NCBI RefSeq assembly: GCF_020740795.1
Contig: NC_067294.1
Coordinates: forward strand, 5,394,001-5,458,000
DNA length: 64,000 bases
Origin: Apus apus
Lineage: Eukaryota; Chordata; Aves; Apodiformes; Apodidae
Direction of reading: 5' to 3'
In this document: piece after piece, positions 54,501-64,000 of the stretch
Layout of the letters: the number at the start of each line of letters is the position of its first letter
How positions within the stretch are numbered: position 1 is the first letter of the stretch
Translations under genes and position numbers: made by a program
The notes under the pieces: model-generated
What the model saw: the letters and a program-made list of their open reading frames with translations, nothing else
What the model was told of the DNA's origin: nothing
The model's database searches: none

Positions 54501-57500
54501 GAGCTCAGGCAGCCTCCCTCCTCTGCTAATTGTCTAGCAAACAGACATCATTTGCTGGTAGCCAGCACTGTTAACACACAATAAGGAGCATTTCTCTGAA
54601 AAGTTGGCAAATGCTTCTCCCAGCTATTTCCTTAGTACCTCGCAACCAGGATCAGCCAAATTCCACTTCCATTCCTTGTCACTGCAGCATAGTTTCTTGG
54701 ATGGTGTTCTCTGCAAGAAGTCAGAGATTCTCTGTACTAAGAAATCCCGGTCTTTCAGATTGGCAAAGAAGAAGGTCATTTTACTTTTAGTGCTGATGGA
54801 CAGAGGGCTGGGCAAGACACTGGAACTATCTGCTTTCTCAACTATTGTCACCTAGAAGACAAAGACAAGGGACATATGGATCTAGCAGATTCTCCATTAC
54901 CTAGAAAGCACCACACAAAAGCTTGAAGTAAACAGCAGACAGGGAAGGGCAAGGCAGTCTTAATACACAGCTAAAAAATCCCTACCTCCCTGAGAGGAAT
55001 GATGAGATGACAGGCCTCCCCTGCTTTGCTGGCAAAACAGATGTAATTGTTGGAAACAAACATCTGGCCAGGAATATGCATCTTGTTGAATGGTGTCCAC
55101 AAGGTGCAGTCTGTGTGTCCATCCAGGCACTCATCCTTGGGCAGCCGGAAGGTGGCACGGTAGCACTCGTTTTTGGCTCGAGCATCCAGGTCTCTGGGGA
55201 AAAGTAAAGAGGAGTCCCCAGAGATCTTTCCTCACTTGAAAAACCCACCCAAACACTAATGTTATGTGTCCATTCCAATCACAACCTTCAGACTATGCAT
55301 TCTTAGTATTCATTTCTCTAACTGACATGCCACCCTTATCTGACTCCTCTTTCAGCCTTCAGACATGCTTCACTGACAAGGTATGTCCTGAAATACAAGA
55401 CACAATATGCAAGTGCATCTGCAAAGCTTCAATCTTTCATCAGATTCTGAAACCCCAGCAGGAGGATTTATTCCAACATGTCTGTTACTTTTTATAAATC
55501 TTCAACTTCAGACAAAGGGGCTGATGTAATTTTCTTCTTCCTCTTTTGTTTAAAAAAAAAGACTTTCAAGTTTCTAGTTAACAATTCCCTCTGACAGTGC
55601 CTAGTCATGCAGGAGAAAGACACTAGGCTGTGTATGAATTCAGTACCAATTTAGGATGGAAATTAAGAAAAAAATAAGAATAGGCAGAGGACTAATGACT
55701 GACATAAGTAATGCAGCCCCTAGAATGAGAAAACCCCTGTGGCACCTGGAAGATACAAAGCAGTGCAGATTTATTATTACAATCCCCTGTTACCTGCCTT
55801 CTCACTGCTGGAAACATATACCTTTTTAATGCAGAGATGTTCTTAAGAGGCTTCCTGGGTTTTGGGAGAGACTTGTCCTGTAGGAAGCTCTCATTATCCA
55901 GTAGCTGCCGCATGGCAATGTTAGCCAGCTGCTCCATCAGCTTGAATGTCTCGTTGATGTTGAGAAACATGGAAAAATAAAGTTCATTGTCCCTTGTGCT
56001 TACTTTGATGCACTCAGGAAACAGAAGTGTAGCATTTTTTTCAAGCTGGGTCACATCCACCCACTGGATCACAAGAGTAACTGGGAAAAAGGTTAAAAAA
56101 AGCTATGATTACAATTTGAGGCAACACAACAAGCAATCAGAAATGAAGCTCAAGCAGCAAGTGAGCTCTCAGTGTAGCAGCATTTTCCCCCTCTTACACA
56201 AGGACAGTTCTTTTCTTTATACTTTTACTGAGTTCTCCAAAAATACTTGAAAGTAATCTTTGGGATTAACTAGACTATAAATAATGCAGTTCCAAAAGGA
56301 CCATCTCCCATCCAGTAAATGCTTTCAATTACAATTACTCAAGTTTTCATTCTTTCCAGCAAACCAGCTTTTGACTCAGGAGTTCAAGCTTTGTAAATAC
56401 TGGGTCCTGGTGCTCGTTCCAAATAAAACTCAAAGTCAAAATATTGCTTGGTTCCCTAATCCAGCTGAAGTAAAATTTCAGGTGTACTTGAGCAACTTAA
56501 GAAATGTTTTGAAAAATGACTCAGGTAATCAGTCTAAGCATCACTGAAGTGCCTATGAGTGCAAGGACTGATCTATGTGTTGAGCTATGGCTCAAGGGAT
56601 TCCTAAATGGCAAAAAACCTGTCAGCTCTAAAAAAAAGTTCATACAGAAGATCAATTGCATCAAAAAGACTGTGGGAAATGGCAAAAAAAGTCCCACCTA
56701 GCAGACTTGTAACTCACCCTCTTTGCCCAGCAGGAAGGAGTAGAAACAAAGGTGATTGACAGTGAGGTACAGCCAACCCTGCCTGGGTACACGGCCCTTC
56801 CAATAGCTGCAGGAATAATAATTGACCAGCTTCTCCACCTCGGGCATCCCAAACTGCTTCCGCATCTTCAGTTCAGCCTCTTTGAATTTACCTGGATCCT
56901 CTTCACTCTGGGGCTGCTCATTCTTGTTCTCCTCAGCAATAATTCCCTGAAAGGATATGGGAAGAGAGAGAGAAGAAATGGAAGGGAACATGCCTGCTGA
57001 CAGACATCAAACACAGCAAAAGGTCACAGAAGAATCCAAAAGACAGAGAGAAGAAACATGACCCAGCAGTTATCATTTCCCCTGTGTTTTAAAGAAACAG
57101 TTAAGACATGTAGAAAGAGCAGTCAGACAGCTGGGGAGTCTGGGATCTGGGATCTACACTTGGAACACGTGCAGCAAGGATTCATGTTTAACATCTGACT
57201 GAGTTTCTCACAGCTGGCCTGGTAACACTTTGTACACCCTGCAGGAGAACTGAAGTCTACTTCCACTTGCAAACATGCTTCTTAAACAGGAAGATCAGCT
57301 GCCAGGAAAGGCAAAACTCTGCAGTCTGTGAGATCTTGACTGACCAGAAGGAAAAACAACTGACCACAATCTCTCTCACACAAAGAAACCATAAAGAATC
57401 TGACTGGAGTACAGGAAAAGGCTCAACCTGCTGCAGTTCAGTAAAGGACTGTATTTATAAGTTTCTACTCTGGAGAATTTGTGGGCTGGGAATCTGAAGT

Positions 57501-60500
57501 GTGTGAACTGCACAACAAGCAGAGACATCCGTCTGATTCAGAAGGTGGTGGAAGCTCCTTTACAACCTAGAGGCCTTTTAGACCATCATGGCAGGGCAAG
57601 CACATTGCTTGCAAACTTGAATTCTCTCTCCTGTGTTTGTTGCTAGATGAACCCTTCTTAAACATTCTCTTTGTATCAAAGGTATAATCAGCAAGGATTT
57701 TAAAGAAGTATTATATTTTAATTAGTGGGGGAATCCTAAGCTCATTGAGACCTACTGCTCATAACCCCCCCAAATACATTTATCCAGTGCTGTGACTGTA
57801 ACATGATGCTGATAATACTGCATGCATTCCATGACAATTCCAAATGTATGTACATCTGAAAATGGAGCAGAGAGAAGTTTTGCAATGGAGTTCTCACTCC
57901 CTCTCTCCCAAGGGTAAAACATTCTTAAAACCACCTCCCCGTGACTTCTCAGGATCTGGAAGTCCTTCAGGGAAACATGTCACTTACATGTATTTTGCCC
58001 TTGACAAAGGTGGTGATATCTTCTTCATTATCAAAGATGGACAGAGTCTGCAGTAGGTTATTCTCCAGCCACTCCCAATGCTTTGTGATCTCTTTGCGAG
58101 ATGATCCTAATGGAAGGGGTGAAAGATGATGGGAAGGGCAAAGCAAAAAAATAAATCAGATCAAGGTCTTTTTTCCTCCAAGTCCATAGCAGAAAACTAA
58201 TAATTACCAAACAGTGCTCAGGAAATCAAACATACCAACTGTATACACACTGAGGATATTTCATGTCCGTCAACATTATGTTTCCAATGAAAAGTTTCCA
58301 CTGCCACCAAGGATAATCAGCACACTACCAACAGATAGTCCTGTTTGCCAGTGCACACCAAACCCAGCTTTCTAACCAGACAAAAAGAATTCTTATGTTC
58401 CAGACAAGAAGCACTATTTTAATTCCTAGTATTCTAAAATGATCAATTATAGGATGCTTTGGTTGTGGAAAAATATCCCTCAGGTCCATCAATAATAAAA
58501 GTCTCTGTGTCCTGCTTTGTTTCATGAGTTGCATCTCTCACCAAGTGACAGCAGAGAAATTGCTAAAATAAGCCAAGCCTCAATATTTGGTGTCTTTCTA
58601 AGACAAACATGAGAATTACATACATGAAGGAGCAAAATTCTGCAATTCCTACAAATAGAGTTGTCAGAAGAAAGCACGGAAAGTCGAAGCTGTGTGCGTG
58701 ACCAGAACGGTACCCGCTGGTATTTACACATGGGAAGTTGTAAATAAAATACACACATTTTTCAACTAGAGAGCCATATATATTTTATAACTTCAAGTGA
58801 ATGCCAATACTCCTACTCTGACAGAAAAATGAGAGCCAGATATTATTCAAACAATTCTTTGGATGAAGACAATATATTTACTTCAGTATAATAATTTCTC
58901 AAACTGCATTTGGTTGTTCTGTCACCTCATTTTACCATCCTGCCTTACTTAAAAGTAACTGAGATACAGAGGCTATCAACTACAGCACTCCTGAAACTGT
59001 ACAAAAATAACACATTCATTGAGTGTCAATTTACTATAAAATTTCAGATTTGCATCATATGTGGCCACTAAATATTCTGCTTTTTGCCATGGAGTTTCTG
59101 GCCTGCTGTTTTGTTTCTTGTTTTTCTTCTTCTCTGCATCCTCCCTCCTCAACAGGGAAACGGAGTTTTCTGTGAAACACAGCAATTTCTAAACCTCTCT
59201 TTGCAGAATTTAAGTAGCTCTGCAAGGGGGAACATTGTGTTGGTTGCCTGGGGAGAAAATGGGAACAGGGAAAACAAAGACATCTACATTTGTGGGCTTA
59301 GCAAATTATGACCTCATGCTCAGATTTTACATCTCAGCCACAAAGTGAGAAGTGAAGCTTCTTACTATAAACAAAGTTGGTCTAACAAATATGTCTGATG
59401 GTATTTTCTCTTTAGCAACCAGGACACTTCAAGCCTTAATCAAAGTTCACCGCCAGCTATTTGAAGGTTGTACCATGGTATTCTAATACAGAAGTTACAA
59501 TTCTCAAGTAAAAGAGGCCAAGGATTCTTGATGTTTGTTTTTTTTAAATATTGTAATGTACTCTACAGATACAGTATATCAATCTGTCTACTGCAAGCCA
59601 GAAATACCACCAAAAAATAAGTGAATCAAGATGGTAAAGAGATTCTGCAAAGGGTGTTTGGCACCTATAAAGATCTTACATATTCCCACCTTGTACCATG
59701 CTCCTGGTAAGTGGATTTTGGCATAACACTCATCACCCCACTGCAACCTCATAGTCAGGGTTTCATTCACTGAACAATCTCACTATGACCTTGCAAATAG
59801 ATACTCCTTGGAAGAAAGAAAATTCACAACACCTGCAGAAATGGAATTTTTTACAGACCCTTAAGTTCCTAAGCTACAGCTTAAAACAACACTGAGAAGT
59901 TTTGGCATTTCTGGCACCTTCCACTCCCTCACCAGAAGCTCTATAATGTTTCCTGAGCCCCGACAGAATACTCCCATGTGGGGTAACTGACCCTCTGAAC
60001 CAAACAGACAGCAGAGTAACACAAATCCAGCCCCCACCAAGGATCACATCCCTACATACCACAGGCCACTGCCCAGTACACTTGAGAGTCCTGAGTCTGG
60101 TGCAGAATACGGTATGGGGCAACCCTGGCACTGGAATCCAAAACCACGTCTAACGTGCCCACAAGAAGACCTAGGAGGCAAAGAAAGAGAAGTTAAAACA
60201 ATGCCATGCCAAAACAGGGAACTCGGTTAAGCAAAAGTACAGGATCAACACTATTGAAAAATTACAATGTTTATCTCATGCACACTGTGATGGAAGAGCA
60301 ACAGCACTCGGCTGAGACCCTGCAGACATGCATCCGTCACTGCCACAAATTACCTACACACCAAGCACAGTCAATCCCGCTGTCATGGATAAAGACTAGA
60401 TGGCAATTAACATTATAACCCTCCACCTTCCCACCAGAGCTTTCTAATAAAGGTGAAATGTATTTTCCTCTGTGGGGTTTCTGTTGCTAATAGCGATTTT

Positions 60501-63327
60501 TAAGCCTACTAAGCTCAAACACAGAAGAGCTCTCAGCATCACTGTGCAAACAGTTGGTAAGAGAACTCATCCAAAAGGGAATCAAGCAGCTCTAGAAAAA
60601 CTGGTGCTCCCGGGTTTCAGTGATGCTTCTAGAAGCACTTTAATTAAACAAAGAAAAAAGGCAGGTTATCAAAATCTGTTACTAAAGAGGCTAAAAGATT
60701 TTAAATAAAAAAGCAGGCACGTCCAGAAGAAATGCTGACAGCCACGAGAATTCATAAACCAAATCCATTTGTTTCAATTAAATGTATTTAGTAGATAAAT
60801 AAAATCTCGAAGATGACACTTTTCTCCATTACTCTGGGTAATGTACTATGAGCACCTTTAATGCAAACTAATTTTGCAAGACAGAATCATCCTCATGGCT
60901 AAAAGTTTTCTAACATTAGAACTTGGAGGGAGGATGGGTGCTCCTCTGGATTGCTATCTGGGAGGACCAAGTTCATTTCCCTGCTCTCCCCCTTAGGGAC
61001 TGGGTAAGTCTAAGCAAATTTCTCAGCCATATCCCATTAATTGACATCAAACATGCTGTTGCTTCCTCCTTCTCTCTCTTGGCTATCCAAAAGCAAGTAA
61101 TAGATTAAGAGCTCTCCACTGAACATACTTCAAGAGAAGCTAAGAGGATGATGAAGGAAGGGACTGGAACACCTGCCTTATGAGGAAAGGCTGAGAGACC
61201 TGGGGCTGTTTAGTCTGGAGAAGAAAAGACTGAGAGGGGATCTAATTAATGTCTATAAATATCTGAAGGGTGGGTGACAAGACGGAGGGGCCAATCTCTT
61301 TTCAGTCCTGCCCTGTGACAGGATGAGGGGCAATGGATAAAAACTAGAGCACAGGAAGTTCCACCTCAACATGAGGAAAAGCTTCTCTACTGTGAGGGTA
61401 ACAGAGCCCTGGGACAGGCTGCCCAGAGAGGTTGTGGAGTGTCCTTCTCCAGAGAGTTTCAAGACCCACCTGGATGTTTTTCTGTGTGACCTGACCTAAA
61501 TTCTGTGGTGGTCCTGCTCTGGCAGGGGGGGGTGAACTCAATTGACTTCCAGAGGTCCTTTTCAACCCCTAACATTCTGTGATTTAACAAAGCACCATCC
61601 ACAGCAAGCTCATCTGGTGATCCTTAAAATAGATATGTTTGTACCCAGCATGGCTGGATCTCAGCTTTGGCTCCAGGTTTCTTGGGTATAGTTTTAGAAA
61701 GAATACACATTAAAAAGTAACTCTGAATACTTTCTGTAACAATACTGAATGTCTCAAATATTGACACGTGGACTGGTAACAGATGCATTCAAGAACTTGA
61801 GTACAACCGCAACCTGAACACCTCTCCAGCTTGGCTGAATACCTACATTCTAACCCTAAAATGTCAACTTGCAGTTTTACAGCTCCTTAAGGAGCTTTTA
61901 ACACACAGGAGCTCCGAGGAAGACTCTCTCACAAAGCTAAACTAGTCAAAAAAGCTTTCTCAAAGCTAAAGCCATTTAAGAACAGACCAGTTTAAATGTT
62001 TCCTAAATAATACCAGGTGTCATTTCTTCTTGTAAAAACTGGGAAATTCTAAAACACAACTATATGCCTACATATGCATGCAAAACTGCATGATGTTACA
62101 TAAACCAGAGTAATTAAAAATAAATTTTGAACACCAAGTAAAGATGAAATATGCCAAGAATGTTTATCAGTTCTGTAGCTGGTATATTTGGTTAACAGGA
62201 CTAACACATGAAGCTGGTTCTGCACAATTCACAAATGTAAAAAGCACATTTTATTATCCACATAATTGTGTGAGCATTTTTGCACATCGTGGGGGGCGGG
62301 GTTTAAAAGGGAGGGAATTTTTTTGTCGTTGATACCATTATATTCTAACAGTTTCTGTCCCCAGCCAGGGCTATCAGCCATACACACACAGGACTAGTTT
62401 TCACTTGAGCAGCACCCACACAACTTCACCCCTGGCCCAACCACCGCACAGTTTTCCTTCAGATACTAATTAAAAACTACGTCTTACTTCCAGCTTCTTA
62501 TTCCTGACAAAACAAACCCATAAAAGATACAACGGAAAACACCCCAGTAATGCAAGGCAGCAGGAGCATGACAAAGAAACCATTCTGGCAAGGAAAGGAG
62601 ACCATCCCAGCCCCCCCGGTACAGTTATCTGGCCTCCCTGTGCAGCACACCCGCTGGGGAGGCCTGACCGCAAACAGCCCCGGCAGGGGCCGGCGCTGCA
62701 CGGACCCGGCCGGGAGGCAGCAGGCTCGGAACGCGGGAGGGCCCCGACAGGAGGGGTCCCGACAGGAGGGGTCCCGACAGGAGGGGCCCCGACAGGAGGG
62801 GGCCCGACAGGAGGGGGCCCGACAGGAGGGGGCCCGACAGGAGGGGGCCCGACAGGAGGGGGCCCCAGGACGGGGCGATGCTTGACACCTCTGCGGGTGC
62901 CGCGAGCAGCTGCCACCGCCACCGGGCGCTGCCGGGGGGGCTCTCCGGGGCCACCACCGCGAGAGGACACGAGTGGGAAGGCGGGACGGGCTGGCCCCCC
63001 GGCGGGGCCTGCGTCCCCCTCAGCTCCGGCCCCGCAGCAGCCGCCGTACCCAGGCGGGCAGCTGCAGCCCCGCGGCTCTGGGGCAGCCCCTCCGCCTCCC
63101 GGGAGCCACGCCGGGCCCTCCAGGGACACGGCACGAAGGCAGGAGCCCCGCACCCTCCTGCCCCGCGCAGCCCGGGCCGGATCCTGCCCTCAGCCCCGCC
63201 GCGCCTCACCCGTCAGGCCGCCCCCTTTGCCGTGTCCCCGCCGGCGCTGAAGCAAGAAGAATGGGTTGGCCCGCTCCGTCACCCACAGCGCGCCGGCCAG
63301 CAGCACCTCCTCGGGCCCCAGCCACAT
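42582..63327 (-). CDS. TBC1D9B: TBC1 domain family member 9B (Rab GTPase-activating protein)
   Basis: TBC1D9B accelerates GTP hydrolysis by Rab proteins (Rab11A is reported for the mammalian protein) and affects recycling and autophagy. Twenty-two coding exons, all in frame: 63210-63327, 60060-60170, 57988-58106, 56718-56946, 55822-56080, 54986-55193, 54639-54851, 54315-54476, 53573-53723, 52956-53170, 52093-52210, 51073-51358, 50278-50407, 49023-49121, 48279-48347, 46937-47177, 46504-46569, 46278-46349, 45821-45871, 44709-44756, 44170-44267, 42582-43274. They give 1,251 residues (human 1,250). Start [20 protein letters not shown] matches the family. Order: GRAM domain about 145-212, second GRAM about 290-360, TBC domain about 512-700, EF-hand loop 893-904, acidic Ser-rich C-terminus ending SSVSG. 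Both catalytic fingers are intact. Exon 9 uses an unusual AAG acceptor; the peptide coded at the end of exon 7 ([12 protein letters not shown]) differs from the human form I recall. Confidence 0.96.
43349..43490 (-). mobile_element. CR1 LINE fragment in TBC1D9B intron 21
   Basis: Reverse-complement CR1 tail: 'agaatcataaaatatctcaa', 'gctggaaggaaccc', 'gttgagtccaactctctgct', then 'tctggatgctccttgagct'. Diverged, about 140 bases, lying 75 bases from the acceptor side of the last TBC1D9B exon. Confidence 0.85.
45821..45871 (-). CDS. TBC1D9B: TBC1D9B 51-base cassette exon
   Basis: Codes 17 residues [17 protein letters not shown] in phase 1 at both ends, so it can be included or skipped without frame change. 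It aligns residue for residue with the human segment ASPLASDLDLFLPWEAQ. The two human isoforms I recall, 1,250 and 1,233 residues, differ by 17, which fits skipping of this exon. Acceptor CTCAAG and donor GTCAGT are both weak, as expected for a regulated exon. It has no in-frame methionine and is easily missed. Confidence 0.82.
46937..47177 (-). CDS. TBC1D9B: TBC1D9B exon 16, EF-hand
   Basis: Codes residues 830-909. The loop [12 protein letters not shown] has acidic or polar ligands at positions 1, 3, 5 and a glutamate at 12 with isoleucine at 8, a complete canonical EF-hand, so calcium binding is plausible. The donor leaves one base of a serine codon completed by exon 17. Confidence 0.9.
52956..53170 (-). 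CDS. TBC1D9B: TBC1D9B exon 10, catalytic dual finger
   Basis: Codes residues 524-595. It holds the arginine finger IERDLHR (I554 to R560, matching IxxDxxR) and the glutamine finger YCQ (Y593-Q595, matching YxQ) that supply the catalytic residues for Rab GTP hydrolysis in TBC domains. Both are present, so the GAP should be active. Confidence 0.93.
61140..61585 (+). mobile_element. CR1 LINE, 3' end, in TBC1D9B intron 1
   Basis: Well preserved CR1: 'atgaggaaaggctgagagac', 'ctggggctgtttagtctgga', 'gaagaaaagactgagagggg', 'cccagagaggttgtggagtg', and the tail 'aacattctgtgattt'. Antisense to TBC1D9B. It shows fewer differences from the standard avian element than the copies in MGAT4B intron 1. Confidence 0.93.
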
Positions 63328-63680
63328 CGCGGCGGAGCGGCGCGGCTCGGCTTGGCGGGGCCGGGCTGGGCCGGGCTGGGCTGGGCCCGGCCGGGGCGCG
63401 GAGGCGGCGCCGGGGGGAGCGGCCACGGGTCACGGGGCCGCCCCGCCCGCCACGGCGCCCTCTAGCGGGCCGGCCCTAGCCCGGCAGGGCCCCCGCAGAG
63501 CCGCGGGTTCGAGCCCCGCCGCGCCGGGACCGCCCCCCCCCCCGGTGCCACCGCCCCGTCCCGGCCTGGGGGCAGCTGGGTTCACCCGCTCTGCAGGGCC
63601 CTGTCTCTGCCCCGCGGCGCCTGGGGGGCTGCGGGAGGCATTCGCTGGGCACTCGGCCTCCGCTGGAAGGGCCTTTGTCA
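62640..63680 (-). promoter_or_regulatory. TBC1D9B: TBC1D9B CpG-island promoter
   Basis: High CpG density spans exon 1, the start of intron 1 and about 350 bases upstream. GGGCCGGGCTGGGC-type repeats lie at 63,355-63,395 just upstream of the start codon; no TATA box is visible. A run of 12 C occurs near 63,533. Start site cannot be fixed from sequence. Confidence 0.7.
62746..62865. repeat. 15-bp minisatellite, 8 units, in TBC1D9B intron 1
   Basis: The unit GACAGGAGGGGGCCC (with early copies carrying GTCCC or GCCCC endings) starts at 62,746, 62,761, 62,776, 62,791, 62,806, 62,821, 62,836 and 62,851. All units are exactly 15 bases. It lies about 345 bases inside intron 1, within the CpG island. 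Open frames reading through it (PPPVG repeats) are artefacts of the 15-base period. Confidence 0.95.
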
Positions 63681-63708
63681 GGGCGGCTCAAGATACGGCA
63701 AGAGCAAA

Positions 63709-63825
63709 ATGTCTTCAAAAAGTAAGGCAGATGAGAAATCTGCGCGTGCAACCCCGGGGGCCCCCCTGAAGGTGCCATCAGCTGAGATAGGTTGTTCAAG
63801 TGCTCCCCTCCGTGCTGTCAGTTAG
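63709..63825 (+). other. Unassigned small open frame upstream of TBC1D9B
   Basis: A 38-codon frame begins MSSKSKADEKSARATPGAPL in good start context (A at -3) and carries a possible splice donor (CTGAAG then GTGCCA) after codon 21. The region 63,430-64,000 otherwise shows no gene. I do not recognise the peptide; it may be chance, an upstream exon of a divergent transcript, or nothing. Confidence 0.15.
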
Positions 63826-64000
63826 TGGCAGGGAGCTACAGCCTCCTCCAAACTGCTGCCCCGACATAGCTGGGGACACGGGCAGCGCTCCCGCCCCGGC
63901 GAGCCTTGCATCTCCCCTCTGGAGGGATGGGAACTCGCTGACCCTTTGTGCTGCAAGACACACACAGCCCCAGCATCTCTGCCCCATCAAGCCAGCCCAT

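Noticed and set aside
62470-63479. Several 100-230 codon frames on both strands around the TBC1D9B first exon, including PPPVG repeats
   Set aside because: CpG-island composition and the 15-bp minisatellite explain them; only the MWLGPEEV frame matches a known protein.
63490-63525. tRNA-like T-arm (GGGTTCGAGCCCCGCC)
   Set aside because: Matches a B box by sequence but no A box, anticodon arm or acceptor stem pairing can be made upstream; chance in G+C-rich DNA.

Overview
The window looks like bird nuclear DNA. Dispersed repeats are almost all 5'-truncated CR1 LINEs ending in the typical avian tail (fast-track ending near TTCTGTGATTCTATGA). Introns are moderate, promoters are sharp CpG islands, and the gene order MGAT4B - SQSTM1 - MRNIP - TBC1D9B is that of human 5q35. 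All gene models come from reading exons by eye, checking GT/AG ends and reading-frame continuity; order or species cannot be told.

Layout. (1) 1-23,660: only intron 1 of MGAT4B (minus strand); no further MGAT4B exon was found. It holds CR1 pieces, an old 1.4-kb CR1, and a small CpG-rich patch with a TATA box near 18.7 kb. (2) 23,661-23,757: MGAT4B coding exon 1 (signal-anchor) in a CpG island, followed upstream by a 0.9-kb (GT/GA)n satellite with a ~147-bp higher-order period. (3) 25-30.9 kb: intergenic space between the head-to-head MGAT4B and SQSTM1, with two antioxidant-response-like motifs. (4) 31,285-35,605: SQSTM1/p62, eight coding exons, 453 residues, all hallmark domains intact. (5) 36,322-40,210 (minus): MRNIP, six coding exons, 322 residues, tail-to-tail with SQSTM1. 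(6) 42,582-63,327 (minus): TBC1D9B, 22 coding exons, 1,251 residues, with a 1.7-kb 3' UTR. (7) 63.3-64 kb: upstream flank of TBC1D9B.

Functionally these are unrelated housekeeping genes kept in ancient order: an N-glycan branching enzyme of the Golgi, a selective autophagy receptor, a DNA-repair (MRN complex) partner, and a Rab GTPase-activating protein. No previously undescribed system was found. The most useful leads are the putative NRF2 sites upstream of SQSTM1, the unusually long MGAT4B intron 1 with an internal promoter-like patch, a conserved 51-base cassette exon in TBC1D9B, and two tandem-repeat arrays next to promoters.
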